Assembly: GCA_032622095.1 (NCBI GenBank)
Contig: CP136069.1
Span: forward strand, 43,874,194 to 43,938,193
DNA: 64,000 nt
Origin: Siphonodentalium dalli
Lineage: Eukaryota > Mollusca > Scaphopoda > Gadilida > Siphonodentaliidae
Direction: 5' to 3'
Numbering within the stretch: the first letter of the stretch is position 1; each line of letters begins with the position of its first letter. The translations under genes and the position numbers were made by a program. Positions 24,407 through 37,254 of the stretch are shown here, in pieces. The notes below the pieces were generated by a model. It worked only from the letters and a program-made list of their open reading frames with translations, was not told where the DNA came from and did no database searches.

Positions 24407-24638
24407 CATATTCACTCCAGAGCTTCCTGAAATTTTGCGAAAACCCTGTGCCAATGCATTCTCTTATATATGCGAGTCACCCATGGGTCGCCTCGCACAT
24501 ATACGAGAATAACTAGGCCTAACAATATTTACTTTGATCTTGTAAGCCAGTGCAAAAAGGGAGCTTCGCATACATAAGAGAATGTTCTGGAACATGGTCT
24601 ATATATGCTGCACCAGCGCAGCTCCCGTCGTGAAAGGG
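24407..24638. mobile_element. CCCTTTCATGA-type element, eroded left end
   Basis: Flanked by TTAA (24403-24406, 24639-24642). The left end ATATTCACTCCAGAGCTTCC is diverged and the right end is GTCGTGAAAGGG. The first hairpin is present with loop ACCCATGGGT and the second is eroded. Confidence 0.75.
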
Positions 24639-25619
24639 TTAAACGTTATACATTTATTTATAATTTTAACTTGATCTTGGTATGAACACAAGGAGATGAC
24701 AGGGACGTGTTTTTTGTGTGGACATTTTCTACTACACCCGTGTAGACCAAAATTCCCAACGCTGTGGAAATGTCATTTGTTCGGGTCCCCGCTCCTTGAG
24801 TTGAAATTTGGAATTCCAAACTATCAGAACGAAGTTGTCATATCATTTATAGAGTCACTATAAATAATTCCACAGAAATTGTTCATCTTTCAATTTAGCC
24901 ACCCATAACAGTTATTCTTATCAAAATCGCGGCATATTTATTCCCGGGGCGAGACCGCTCTCAATATGACGGTCAAATTGCCATGCCCTGTGCAGTGTGG
25001 TGGTGTGTTTATGAAGATATGTGAAAAATTGGGCTCATGTTAACTTAACTCTAAATATGGGGGGAAATGGAAACTTAAAAGTAGATGTATGTAAATACAA
25101 AACCTTGTTCTCAGTGTTTATATATCGCACCGGAGATTTAAACCTGAGGCGATCGATAAGGCTCGGATATTACTGTCACGATAAAAGCAAAAAGTCAAGC
25201 TGCTCTATTATCGGAGGCTCTCTGGCGAGTAGAAAGCACAGAGGGGGAATGCTAATATCGATGTATATCGTTTGTGTTCCCACTTGTAGACGGATGAATA
25301 ATGCATCGGAATGAGTTCTTCTCAATGGCAAAACAATAAATCGTGACGATGTTTCGCAATACAATTTGAATGGAAGTTAATGCTTGCCCGCCCATTCAAT
25401 TCCTGCTGCGTTTCCGTTCGATAATTTATTACTTCTTCTTTGCTTCAATGTCTCGTGTCTATATCGTCGAGTACGCCGACTACTCCATGATCAAATTGCT
25501 TAGCGCAGTTAAGTCGGAATTGGATGCCTCTGCAGGATAGTCTTAATGTGCTGTTCTCACACAAATAGGATAGGCGCAAATACGATGTCGCATTTATGAG
25601 TAACAACATGATGTTCATA

Positions 25620-25990
25620 TTTAGAGCATGCCATGAATCTCTACTCTGGCTAACGCCCGTAGAGATCATATTCCACCAGTACAAAACCTGGAACTTTTTG
25701 AAGTTTTGACAGGGAACCTTATAAAATCGAAAAAAATAACACATGGAATATATTTCTTTGTTATTATCTGTTTCTTAATAACATATATACTTCACTGTAT
25801 GTGACGGTCCCAACTCGAAATTTCACGATTTAAGTGACTATGTGAGCGATTTTGCTTTGCGATTCTTACAATTATGTAATTAATTGAATGTTGATTGCGA
25901 TATCGGCTCTCAAAAGCCACAGAAAAGCATGCATTTTCGAGTTGGGACCGTCACATATACAGTGAACTACATCATTAAGATATATATTCC
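25620..25990. mobile_element. Second copy of the nested inverted-repeat composite
   Basis: GCATGCCATGAATCTCTACT at the left matches 1611-1640, and the following 130 bp also match. Within it lies a complete inner MITE with ends TTCACTGTATGTGACGGTCC ... inverse (about 25791-25964). The right outer end is missing. Confidence 0.7.
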
Positions 25991-26040
25991 CCATGTTTTT
26001 TTTCGACTAATTCGTTCTCAGAAATAGTCGTTTTGAACAG

Positions 26041-26185
26041 TGAGGCCTATATTTGTCGCACACTGAGGCCTATATGTTTGCACACCGAGGCATATATGTG
26101 GTGCGCACCGAGGCCTATATGTTTGCACACCGAGGCCTATATGTTTGCACACCGAGGCATATATGTGGTGCGCACCGAGGCCTCG
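26041..26185 (+). repeat. Minisatellite of two alternating 22/23-bp units
   Basis: GAGGCCTATATGTTTGCACA CC and GAGGCATATATGTGGTGCGC ACC alternate in the order A, B, A, A, B after two diverged units. Both share GAGGC(C/A)TATATG. Confidence 0.9.
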
Positions 26186-27394
26186 GTCGATTTGGGCAGT
26201 GTGAACGTACACGAAAAAGAACTACACATTCTCGTGGAAGATTCTGAAATCGTGAATATTGTACTGTTGTTTTCACGAGAGCTTGTCGATATCTCGTGAA
26301 ATCTCGTGAGTTATCGGGTCGACGCGGGACTGACTCGATTATCGTACGAACTTCATTCGATTGCACCAATCGGCCGAGCAATCATCTATGCGTCCCGCGT
26401 GTGGGATGCCAATCTTGTCCAACCACTAATTGCGTTACTCCGTTGTTTTTCATCCGTTTCGTCACAGCGTTGTGTCGTCATTCTTGTCCAGTGAGGTTGA
26501 TAGGATCAGGATGTACTGTATGTTGTACTATGGATCTGGCGGCTGATTGAATTTGAACAAGGACCACTATAATATATTGCTTGAAATTCGGCAATAATTG
26601 CCATGGTTTGTACATCTCGGAGTCGGGCGTATAGAACGTACATATATGAACGATAAATTGGCATATTAAACTAGAAACGATTGCTTGGTGAATGAACATT
26701 GTCATCGACATGTAAACTGCCGCATGTTATTGTTTTGTAACTTCTATGTCTGTTTATTGACGCGCACTGAATGTCGGTAGTAACTGTTGAATAGACTTGT
26801 TCATGGCACAAACTTGTGAAATGTCTAAAACATAGTAACCCTATCACCCCAGCGTGTTTATGCTAATTTATGGGCTTGGCTAGTTTTCTTAATTTTTGTC
26901 GTGGGTCGATTGCAAATTGGAAAAGTGGCATGTTGAAAACACCTGACTGAAACACAAATTCTGATACTGGCGGATTCAAATGTCAACGAAAATCTATATT
27001 GTGACCATAATATTTGTCCACCCCTCCCCTCCTGTATTAGATATTGTTTCGTTCACTGTTTGATCTCGAAACGGAGTTTATATACATGTAACAACGTATG
27101 TAAACATATCTTGTTATCGAACAAGACCGAGAATACCATATCCACTCGTTGCAACTTTTTAGAGTTGATAAAAATTGGCCTGCATGCAAAAGTTAACAGA
27201 ACGGAGCAAGCACATGGTTATAACTAAGTCGGCTAAATCAAGCAGTGTTTAACACCTCACGTAGTTACATGTGTCGTTCATGCATGACATCCAATGTGTT
27301 GTCTCAAAGTTTAAGCATGCAGCCCTGACTACGAATTTGTTGATTCCCCACACACATAATTAATAGATAGAACGACACAAGTGTGTGGACTGGT

Positions 27395-27487
27395 TAACGT
27401 TATTGTACGAGTTTTGACGCGATGGTAAAACGAGAACCGGATGTTCGAGTTTTACCTCGCGGTACGACAAACGAGTGCAATAACGTT
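27395..27487. repeat. Short inverted repeat (TAACGTTATTG)
   Basis: TAACGTTATTGTACGAGTTT...GGTAAAACGAGAAC is matched by GTTCGAGTTTTACC...GTGCAATAACGTTA. It is a small foldback unit adjoining the TTAA element at 27498. Confidence 0.7.
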
Positions 27488-27497
27488 AGCATGTTAA

Positions 27498-27954
27498 CCC
27501 TTTACCCAACAAACCGGCCAAAACCGGTCAAATAAAGCTTCAACAGCCTAAATTATCTTGGGTCTGTCTCAATAAAACCATACAAATATGGATATCATTG
27601 GAACCGGCTCATTGACCACATTGTGATGGTTACAGTTATGCCCTGTGCCAATGCATTCTCTTATATATGCGAGTCGACCATAGGTCGCCTCGCATATATA
27701 AGAGAATGCATTGGCCTAAAAAAAATCTTTTTTTAACACTTTTTACCATTTTTTCTTACATTCTTTAACAATTTTATAATTTTTTCTTACATTTTTTAAC
27801 AATTTTTATAATATTTTTCTACATTCTTTGACAATTTTATCATTTTTAATATGTGTTAAGCCAATGCATTCTCTTATATATGCGAGGCGACCTATGGTCG
27901 ACTCGCATATATAAGAGAATGCATTGGCACAGGGCCCTTCTGTTGGGTAAAGGG
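27498..27954. mobile_element. TTAA-flanked CCCTTTACCC-type element with double-hairpin cassette
   Basis: TTAA at 27494-27497 and 27955-27958. It has the same layout as 2052-2442, but the spacer between the hairpins is longer (repeated TTTTTCTTACATTCTTT blocks). Confidence 0.88.
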
Positions 27955-28509
27955 TTAACAAAACTATGTTGTTGTATGTTTATTGCACAATCTGGAGATT
28001 GTAGCTTGCTATATACAACAATTTATGTCGATATTGTTTTATTTAATTGAACAAATAGACTATATATACCTCATAATTTTGTCAGAATATTTTATGTTAA
28101 AGTTAATGCTTTCAATGACGTTGTCGACGTCATCGGTTTGTATTGTTCAAGGACAAAACAAATAGTTTTATTGAACGTTTTGAATTATTCTGTATTTTGC
28201 TGGTATTTCGCCAAAAAAATAAACCATGGGTGCTCAATCAATATCAAAGCCACATTTCAATGTCGGTCATTGAAATGTGTAATACACTAAATTGTATTAC
28301 CATCGGACTGGAAGCAGTACAGAATCAATGTCTCCCTTTCACGCCAAACAATCGATATTTCTCTCGAGATCCTGCCAATTTGCCAGACTCAGACCATCAA
28401 TCAGTCTATATGCTTCCTACAGGTAGCCACTCAATTGTTTTTTCTGTTCGCCACACGGATATGTCGATATATTTATCCCTGACCGAGTCGTCGTCCACAC
28501 GCGCTGCAT

Positions 28510-28625
28510 GGTGTCTGTCAATCTCTACCAGAGCGCACCAGTCATACTTCCTTTCTGACTCTGTCACCGGCTGGGTACTAGTTTCCGTTTCTATATTTAG
28601 CGCGGGGTTTTCCGAACAAAATATA
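28510..28625 (-). repeat. Dispersed repeat with conserved peptide ENP...KYDW.ALVEI, copy 2
   Basis: On the minus strand, SENPALNIETETSTQPVTES followed by ERKYDWCALVEI aligns with the + strand copy at 19462-19617. The frame stays open to 28406 (RHHAARVDDDSVRDKYIDI...). The reverse frame on the + strand (28143-28652) is longer but shows no conservation. Confidence 0.55.
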
Positions 28626-28789
28626 TGGTACATCACTTCCTTCCGCAGGTGACCTATATGTCCAGTAATAAATCAAATAATTTGATATTCTACATCTTTT
28701 CAATTTCTGTTAATCAGTTACTTGTTAGATGTATATCACATATATACCATGTATTCCTGTTTATTTGTATCTATACATGTAGGTTGTCC

Positions 28790-28843
28790 TACACCAATAT
28801 GTGGCTTAAAGACCATTAAAACGTATCTTATCTTATCTTACCA
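28790..28843 (+). mobile_element. Non-LTR 3' tail (ATCTT repeats)
   Basis: GTGGCTTAAAGACCATTAAA followed by ACGTATCTTATCTTATCTTA resembles the tail at 7840-7886. No coding part was recognised. Confidence 0.4.
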
Positions 28844-31069
28844 CATATAGGTTAAAATTGTTCATTGTTTTATTTTCCAACCAGTAATTAGTGGGAATTT
28901 TGTTGTTTTTAGTCCAACAGTAACATATTGTTATACGTTTGGTGGGAAAATGGCCACCAGTTGCAAATATTCTAACATTATAGGGGTGTGTTTTTATTGG
29001 AAATTTCCAACAGTTTGAAAGCTTGAGATACCAATTGGAAAGTTCCAACCCAAGGCAGATAAGTTTTGTTCCATCGCCCGGTCTTTTTATATTGGGAAAT
29101 AAGATTTCGCCGTTCTAAATCAGATTAGAGTTATTATATCTTTGTTAGAGGAATGCGAAACAAATGATTACTTCCGAAATGTTGACTTCAGAGTCCTATA
29201 TGCTTATTTTTTTCCAGACTTACTCATAATAGAATGCCAATCGTAGGCAAATTGATCTCTAGAATTTCGTCCGTTGGGGCCATCAATTTTAGAAGCTGTT
29301 CTCGATATTTAATCGAGTTAACCCACCGTTTGCGAACAACCAAAACGCAGATTGGAATACACCTTAAGTTGTTCGCGTATCGTGGATTCGTTCTCGATAT
29401 TTGAATTGTCGGGCGCGCATGTCTTGGCATGCAACCCGCCTTTCGTGAACGCTGATTCTAATACTCGCTTATATATATGTCATTGTAAAGCAGCGCTGTG
29501 TGTTTTGGTTTCTTAAACCAGGGACGTGTGTGGGGGGTCTCCTTTGTGGGTGTCCACCCATGTCCACCTTAGAATTTTCAACTGCACTTTAACCAAACCC
29601 AAGTTGAGGTAATTAAATCCATTGCCGATGACATGGAACATTCGAGTCCCTGATGAGAACTATGATGTAAGTGGCTTTGTGGGGGCTTTCAAGTTGGCAT
29701 TGGCAGAGGAATGCGAGTCTGTTTACCAGAACACACAACAGGCTGCTACTTCGTCTACACACAATACAATGAGCAATTTGCACCGCATATGAATACATGC
29801 CTTATCACGTTGCAATACACACATAATTGATGTTTTCTTTTGGCGTCAATATATCGTTTTACCATATTTCAATACATTTGGTCAGAACCAATTTCATGTC
29901 CCAACAGGCCTGCTGGGTCGCGTCTATACGCTGCATATTATAGTCTCCGGTCTTAGATTCGATCGGCTTTCTGTGAGGAATATATACGCTTACGCATGTA
30001 TTGCTGTTGTTTGTGTCTTTTGGCTGACAAGTGTTCTGGACAATAGTCTATTGGTCTGAATTGGCAATACTTACGCCGACTCATTCCGGTGCTATTGTTA
30101 AGACTTTCAATCAAATCTCTCGTCATTTCCTTTTGGGTCAGTAACTTATTTCAGACTCGTGTGCAAAAATGAGACTGACTAATTATGAGTGAACGTTTGC
30201 ACTCAAGATCCTGTCTAGCAAATAATATCTAAATCGGGTAGTTTGGCCATATATGGGAATTTTGGGGTATATGGTAACACCTAGGCATCACTTAATCGGG
30301 TATCAATATGAAAATTAACCTTTTAATTTACCATCTGATTATGGATAGATCGGAGCCTGGGGTCTGCCGATACGTGTATACGGCGAAATAGGCTAAATTA
30401 GCATATTTTATTGACCACAAGAACTAATGTACTATATTTCTAGAAATTTGAGAGTATTTTTCTTACTTTTGCATAGAAAGTAAGATAGTGCATTTCTTAA
30501 AGTATTAGAAATAATGTATAGTTTTAAGAATCTATTTTTCTATATATAAGAGCAAGATAATGTCCTAAGTATACTCCCAAATTATCTAGTCTTTTCTAGT
30601 TTTCTAGGTTTGTGAGAAAATAATTTCTTGACATTTTAGAACAATTTTCTCACCGTTTTCTGATGATGTTAAGAAATCACAAGAAAAATAATAATCTTTT
30701 CATAGAAAATAGTAAGAATACTATTCTCATAACCAAAGTTTGAATTTCTATAAGAAATTAATTTTCTAACTATTAGAAAATCTGGTGCGAATAAAAGTTT
30801 TGAGTATACGACTATAGGGCTACACCCAAGTTATTTTTGTTTTAAGATTTGTTTCCCCTCAAAATAAGAAAATTATTTTTGGCAGTGCATTGAGGTACTG
30901 GGATACTAACATTTGTTCACTATAAGAGACATAACATATCTTTTGTTTACATAACATAGCGTACGAACTTGACAATATCATACTATTTACGCGATATTTA
31001 TGATTGGTATCAGAACAAAATATAATTAAATATGTCTATATTTTAATATTTGTTCTGTATATGGTAGTG
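28844..31069. other. No gene; TTTCTTA/TAAGAAA-rich patch at 30430-30800
   Basis: The patch has many short TTTCTTA, TTTTCTA and TAGAAA motifs in both orientations and GTATACTC / GAGTATAC near its right half. It resembles an old foldback element. The rest is unremarkable. Confidence 0.4.
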
Positions 31070-31073
31070 TTAA

Positions 31074-31717
31074 AGGGGTACTGTACCCCAATTTCAATAA
31101 ATTCCCGGTGACAATAGCGATCTAATATGAATATTATATTATAAAATAACTAATTCGAGTCGACGATGTCTGCTGAAAAAGTTCCGGTTAACAGGCTATC
31201 GTAAAAGTAACATTGAATTATTTAATATAAAATAATTTATGGCTGGAGTCATAAAATGGAGAATTATTCCATTGCGAGTTACCGTTCTTGAAATCGCATC
31301 TGTTGCGTGTCTTTTATCGACGGCCGTTCGCGAACATTATTGAGTTGCAAACAAAACATGTTACCTGAAAAAGGAAGGCCCGTTATAACCGATTCGGAAA
31401 AAGAAGAAAGAAACAAGAGTCATAAAGCCTCAAGTATTTTTTATAGGGAGTGAGATTGTTCGATGGAAGAGATTGAAGGCATCAATCGAAACTGTGAGCA
31501 ATGAACTTCCGGTTCTTCCTGCGACCTGCGTCTTCTCCGGTGAAGGTCAAACCATGGCGCGTAGTTTAAAATCGTAATATTTTTGTTTCCAAGATCAATA
31601 TTTTCTTCGCTAAATTAGGTTTATACGAAACTCATATAACACGAACACAATCTAACTTGAAAGTTATTTCAATGGGAGTAAATAAAAAAATCGCCTATCT
31701 CTGTGTACAGTACCCCT
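31074..31717. mobile_element. TTAA-flanked element, AGGGGTACTGTAC ends, 644 bp
   Basis: TTAA at 31070-31073 and 31718-31721. The ends are AGGGGTACTGTACCCC and GTGTACAGTACCCCT. The interior is unique in the window, with no recognised coding region. It is the same end type as 893-1238. Confidence 0.8.
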
Positions 31718-32466
31718 TTAACGGTGTGACTATTTTTAACAGCATGCACACCGCGAATGACATCAGTGCTATTAAATATGGTTTTACAGTGATACATCAT
31801 TATTAGAATGTTAACAATCATATTGTTGATTTTCTTGCTACTTTAAATCCAAGATGAAAATAAAACTATGAATAATATACATGGTTTAAGACCACCATGC
31901 CCGGCGCCACACTATAGCTCTCTGCAGCTATCTTCTCGTATATAATACAGAAATGAGTGGGCGAAGCAATTTGGGTAATTTTTTCAAACATTGTTGTCAC
32001 TCACATTTGATGTTTTCAACTCAACTACGTGTCGCATATGAAACAAGCACGCGCTGCAAATTCTGTGGATCGAATACTCATTCAGCCGCTCGAATCACAT
32101 ATCTGTTAAGTATTATGCAAATACTTTCTAAGCCGAATAAAGCGCCATGGTGCCTGGCTCGTTCGTGGAAATTTCCCGGATCAATCATGATCGATGAATC
32201 TAATTTACTGGCGAGCTGACGCAATGTTGAGTCTCATGCATCCAGTTTCAAGTTGCTCATCATGTAATAAGCCCATTCATTGAATGAATCGAAATCATCC
32301 TGGTTTTAAGCGTGTGACATATTCAAACGGGGATGATTTATTCTCCTTGGTGAACACTGGCTCTAATAATAATAAACCTTCCGGGTATATGTGTGGAATT
32401 ATATTAGCCTTTAGGCTTTAGTTCAGATATAATATAAAGTTATTATACAATTATGTGTACAGTATG

Positions 32467-32573
32467 TGATTTTCTTGTACGAGTCCAGGTTGTGGTGAAA
32501 AGTCATATTGGACGAAAGACACGCAGTGTCCAGTCCAATATGACTTTTCACCCCAAGCTGGACGAGTACAGGA
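32467..32573. repeat. Short foldback unit (ACGAGTCCAG...CTGGACGAGT)
   Basis: Arms GGTGAAAAGTCATATTGGAC and its inverse surround a short centre (GAAAGACACGCAGT). Outer parts GTACGAGTCCAG / GCTGGACGAGTAC also pair. Confidence 0.8.
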
Positions 32574-32939
32574 TAAACACATAATGTATACACAACATTG
32601 TATAATGACATTTGTATTATCCATTTGTGTGTTTATCCAAATTTTGGGAATAAATCTTTTGTTGTTAGTTTTGCCGGCACTTGATTCTCTATAAAAGCCT
32701 GTATTTGATAATCAGAAAGCATGATTTGGAACAGTAAACCCGGAAATGAAAAAAAAACCTCAGTGCGGAAGTGAAACGTCTGCTAAATCAGGCAATACGC
32801 ACAAGCTTGACTACCAAGAGATATCTTATCGGGGTCCACGATATGATGGCTCTTGGTATACAATCGCGACCACGGGAGGCACGTGATGTTCGATTGAATA
32901 TCAGAATGTTGGGTATCATATAATACCATATCCCATAAT

Positions 32940-33130
32940 ATGTCAAATATAGCGAAATATCGAAATATAAAATAAAACGAAAAAGCGAAATAGGAAAATA
33001 CATCGAAAATCGAAATAGGAACATACAGCGAAATAGCGAAATAGAACGAAAACTCGAAATAGGAACATACAGCGAAATAGCGAAATAGGGAGAAATATAG
33101 AACGAAATATATAAATATGAAATTATTTTT
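32940..33130 (+). repeat. CGAAATA-based tandem repeat
   Basis: Repeated AGCGAAATAGCGAAATAGGA ACATAC blocks with decay on both sides. The aromatic-rich minus-strand frame here (YFAVSLYFPIS-like) is a translation of the repeat. Confidence 0.85.
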
Positions 33131-33207
33131 ATAAACGAAATAACGGAGATATTTGAAAAGGTGTCTTTGACGAAATAACGGACATATTTGGAGAAGTGTT
33201 TTAAAGA

Positions 33208-33297
33208 GCGTCGGATACGGTGTCATGTGAGGCGAAGTGAGATTAATATTGATCTCGCTGAGCCTCACATGACACCATATCCGACCACTGAGCGTCC
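33208..33297. repeat. Short foldback unit (GGATACGGTGTCATGTGAGGC)
   Basis: CGGATACGGTGTCATGTGAG and CTCACATGACACCATATCCG form a stem around a short AT-rich centre containing GAGATTAATATTGATCTC, itself nearly palindromic. Confidence 0.8.
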
Positions 33298-34035
33298 CGT
33301 GACGTATTTATGATGTCAGTAGACAAAATCCAGCATATCCCTTTAATTACTGGTCGCTGTAATTTATTGTAATTTGGAAAGATAAATGTGTCGTCTATGG
33401 CCATTAACTTATGTAACGGCACAGTGACGCATCATGGGCGTTGAGCCTCAACGCATTGAGTCAATGGCTAATTATCAGAAGTAGGACAACTTGTTGAGTT
33501 TGATAGTTAATTTATGAGTCTTTAGAATTCCTCAAATATATAGCATGCAGGTTTTGGTACATGGTACTATGTTTTAAATTTACAGAAAATGATTTCCGAC
33601 AGATATCGCCTTTCTTGGCGCCAAAATACACCAAAAAATATTCCCGAGGCGACTGAGTTTCTGAAAAAACAAGATGGCGGATAAGCACTTAATATTGATT
33701 TCCCTAATATGGGTGCATATACCGTCACTATATATTGACGCTGATTGGCTAATTGCAAGAGCTGGCATAATACAAATTTACATTGGCACACACACTGGAA
33801 AATATACCGTTGTACACGAAAACCTTAAAACTCATGGGTTTCCGTATAAAGCATGCAGTCATCACTATTTTCTGTCTATACGTTATATGTCTATAACTAT
33901 ATGAACAGAAACCAACCTGTTTATGTCTTACTTCACGCTGGTTGTTAACAGTGTATCTGAAACCACACTGTACTCACTATATGCGACCAATTACATTCAC
34001 GTGATTTAAAAGTACTCTTCACATCGGAAGTGGAA

Positions 34036-34101
34036 ATAAATCCTGAAAAGTTACCCATAATTCTGCTGTGGTTAAGAGGTCGATTAATTGGAGCATTACT
34101 G
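34036..34101. mobile_element. 3' part of a palindromic CAGTAATGCCC MITE, copy 3
   Basis: Only the right arm remains (AATCCTGAAAAGTTACCC...GCATTACTG), ending at TA 34102-34103. Confidence 0.75.
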
Positions 34102-34259
34102 TACCTGAACATTCTTTGTGAATCACAGTGTACGGTAGATCCCACGTGCAGTCCATTATCACATATCATACACTACCACAGTAACTGTCTATCTAGTAAT
34201 TTTACAACGATTATTAACAGTGTGTATCTGAAACAATACTGTGCGATAAGAGCGGAAGG

Positions 34260-35980
34260 ACGGAACGAGAGACGTGTCCTTGAGTTCTATACCCTTCCGC
34301 GATGGCACAAGTGCCAAACCCATTAACACGCGTGTCGTTCTGTGTTTGTTACACGTCACCCGTCCTAGAACCCGTGAATTAAAAAATACAGGCTTACAAG
34401 GTTTATGTAGGCACACACGGGCTTCTTTTGTGATGTGTGAATATAAAATGCTTTTATTTTATAGTTCAAGTATCATGGTTGAGGCGAATGCCATGTACGT
34501 CATTTGACGTCAACGTGATGTGTATGGAACGTACGGTCCATATATATACGGATTTATAAATATAGAAAAGCAATAGCATTGTACTTCTATAGGAACAAGA
34601 GTGTAATAAAGAAAACTAAAATATAAGCCGACAAACAACTCAGGCCTGTCTCGCATGCAGTGTGGTACATGGTTTCTCGCTCCAGGTGGTGTATTCCCAA
34701 AACCGACATCTCTCTTTAGAATCGCTGTGAAATTAGGAAGTTTATAACAGCTGTATGTATCAGAAATCCAGATGATCCTGGATGTATACTTTTACGCCAA
34801 CATCAACAAATTGGCGGATCTCCATGGAAACAATCGACTTAGTGAAAATATAAACTTACCGCAAGATTGTCAATATGCTAACTCCATGCGTAAGAGCACG
34901 CGTCAAGCGAATACCCGAGGGGGTTGGGACCAAATTGAAGCAGTTTAACAGAAAAGGTCAAAGTTCCTATTGATAATTAAATGAGTGTCGTCTGAACTAG
35001 AAGTGCGTATACATAAATGTTTAATGCGTTTCGTTGTGAAAATTCGTGACATCTGGACTCACAAAAATGTTGATGGGATACTTGTGGAACAGCTACTACT
35101 TGGTAGCTATTACTCTCTATTGTGATGTGGTGTCAAACGGGGTGGTGGAAGAAATTTTAAGCGAAGGCGAAACAACTTCCATAAAACGGCATGTTTTTTC
35201 ATCCATCGAGAAACCAAAAAGAGGAAACTGTGCGACCAAATCTTCAGGCACGCACTTGCAAGGACCGATCTCGCATTATACTATGATCTGAGGGCATATA
35301 ATAACTGTTCTCTTTTCGTTGATATATCAGATGCTTTGCTATTCTATGAATTGTAGAAGGACGCCCCCCCCCTCTCACTTGGTGGTGGTCAAGAGCAATC
35401 TGTCTGCTGTCCGGCGCCCCGCGGATGTCGAACTCAAGACTTACATTTGAACGTGTTCATATTTTTGCTCCAAATAAGCAGACATTCCACTCCAGCATAT
35501 AATTTTTTTTGTCGAAACTGTTTCTTTTAAGTTTTCAGTCTCCAATTGGACGAGATATCAATATGCCATACATTTTTGCTGATAGGGGTCAAGTTATATA
35601 CTACTAAACGGGCGCTTGTTTAATTGTATAGCAATGATTATAGTTTAGTTTAATGCGCGAAATTCGGCAATACCTGTCTTGGGTTGTACATCACGGACGT
35701 ATATAAGCACATTTGAATAGTAGATTTGCATCCAATTAAAGTCAATAAAATACTTCTTGATCGTCACTGTTTATCGAATGAACATTTCTACATGTGAATT
35801 GTCGTTCGTCATGTGACTCTTGTGTCTACTCGTTTGCGCGATCGACCAACGTCTCTTGTTGAACAGATGTTTCCTTGTCCAACATTCAAAAAATAGTAAC
35901 CTGTGTTCTACTCAGAGTGCGCAATGCATGGTATGGTTCCGTTCAACTTAGAACACATCCGACGCGTCATGCGTCCATTT
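34260..35980. other. No gene recognised
   Basis: A frame at 35046-35291 (+), starting MTSGLTKMLMGYLWNSYYLV, might be read as a signal sequence, but nothing else supports it. Confidence 0.4.
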
Positions 35981-36172
35981 TTTTTTACAGTGTATCACAT
36001 ATCATAAACTACCACAGTAACTTTTTATCTATTCATTTTATGGTGATTTTTAACAGTACGTATCTCAAACAATACTGTGCTATATATATAGACTATACCA
36101 CAGAGACCAACTAAATTAAAAGCAATCTTCGTGGCGAACATGGAAAGATTCTAACACAGCTAACGCGCTTAA

Positions 36173-36330
36173 CCCTTTCATGACAGGAGCTTCTTTAAAT
36201 TTTGCGAAAACCCTGTGCCTATGCATTCTCTTACATATGCGAGTTACCCATAGGGCACCTCGCATATGTAAGAGAATGCATTGGCCTAACAATATTTACC
36301 TTGACCTTGTAAGCCAGTGCATTCTCTTAT
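36173..36330. mobile_element. CCCTTTCATGA-type element, right side truncated
   Basis: TTAA (36169-36172), CCCTTTCATGACAGGAGCTT and the first hairpin are intact, with loop ACCCATAGGG. The copy stops inside the second hairpin at about 36330. Confidence 0.8.
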
Positions 36331-36995
36331 ATGCATTCAAAAAGTAGTAACCTGTCCACCCTGGGTTATCGACACTTTAACAAACCCGGATCGCGTTTGC
36401 AAGACGTCCAGATGCACACTCCCCACCACACGAAGTGACGTGTCGACAGTGGGTTTTGGGTATGTCCCATCCCACCAAGTGTGGTAAAATGTGAATAGTT
36501 GGACATGCATGTCATGTCATGTCACGACATTTCAGAACAATATATGTATACGCGCAATACGTGATAAGTATTCTGTTCGTTTTATTTTAACGGCATGTAA
36601 TGTATACATGTATACAAAACAAAGATAAAGGTATAATGTAATATTTGATAGTGCTTTCTCGGTAATATTAGAATCATGATAGGATTAGCAGAATTCCTCC
36701 CTCCTGGCCGGCTGAGTTCTCATTTTTCCGTTTGATTCATTAGTTCTCATATTTCCGTTTGATTCATTGACATGAGCAAGCAATGCATGAACTCTGTCTA
36801 TATATATAACCTGATGTTTGAATGGGGCTGCCTATGTGCAAGAACCATTTGAATCAAATATCTCATGTTATTAGATCGCTTCGATCGGGCGGAAAAAGTC
36901 GTGGTAAAGTTCACGTTTTCTCTGGGGTATGTTTCGAGCTCATCCGTCACAGTCAACCGCGCTCGTCAATTAGCATCAAGGGAGGCGACGTTTGA

Positions 36996-37254
36996 CATTT
37001 TCATGACTGGAGCTTCCTTAGTTTTTGCGAAAACCCTGTGCCAATGCATTCTCTTATAAATGCGAGTAGCCTTTTGGACGCCTCGCATATATAATAGAAG
37101 CCATTGGCCTAACAATATATACATTGATCTCGTAAGACAGTGCATTCTCTTATATATGCGAGGCCCCCTATGGGAGTCTCGCATATATAAGAGAATGCAC
37201 TGGCACATGGTCTTTATTGCTGCACCAGCGCATCTCCCGTCCGGTAAAGGATTA
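36996..37254. mobile_element. CCCTTTCATGA-type element, both hairpins kept, ends eroded
   Basis: ACATTTTCATGACTGGAGCT starts the copy. Hairpins lie at 37040-37108 and 37137-37204, and the right end is CTCCCGTCCGGTAAAGGATT. No TTAA flank remains. Confidence 0.75.

Larger units (their letters stand above)
24643..27393. other. No host gene recognised
   Basis: Outside the composite at 25620-25990 and the minisatellite at 26041-26185, I see only unique AT-rich DNA. A frame at 25021-25314 lacks family signals. Confidence 0.5.
31722..33900. other. No gene; small foldbacks and CGAAATA repeats only
   Basis: The frame at 31953-32219 (+) has a CKFCGSNTHSAAR stretch, but no finger spacing or splice context. 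Confidence 0.45.
33905..36120 (+). repeat. Threefold dispersed repeat around TTAACAGT.TGTATCTGAAAC
   Basis: Segments at 33945-33985, 34155-34250 and 35990-36085 share CACATATCATA(A/C)ACTACC, CACAGTAACT, TTAACAGT and ATCT(G/C)(A)AAAC-A(A/C)TACTGTG. The translated peptide pattern SHII.YHSN.LS..F and YLKQYCAI is kept in two copies, but no gene context is visible. The third 'copy' at 33945 is partial. Confidence 0.55.

Noticed and set aside
28143-28652. Longest open frame in the window (169 residues, +)
   Set aside because: It overlaps the conserved minus-strand repeat peptide and shows no motif; similarity at 19462 supports the other strand.
32783-33268. 161-residue aromatic-rich frame on the minus strand resembling a membrane protein
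   Set aside because: It is a translation of the CGAAATA tandem repeat and neighbouring foldback.
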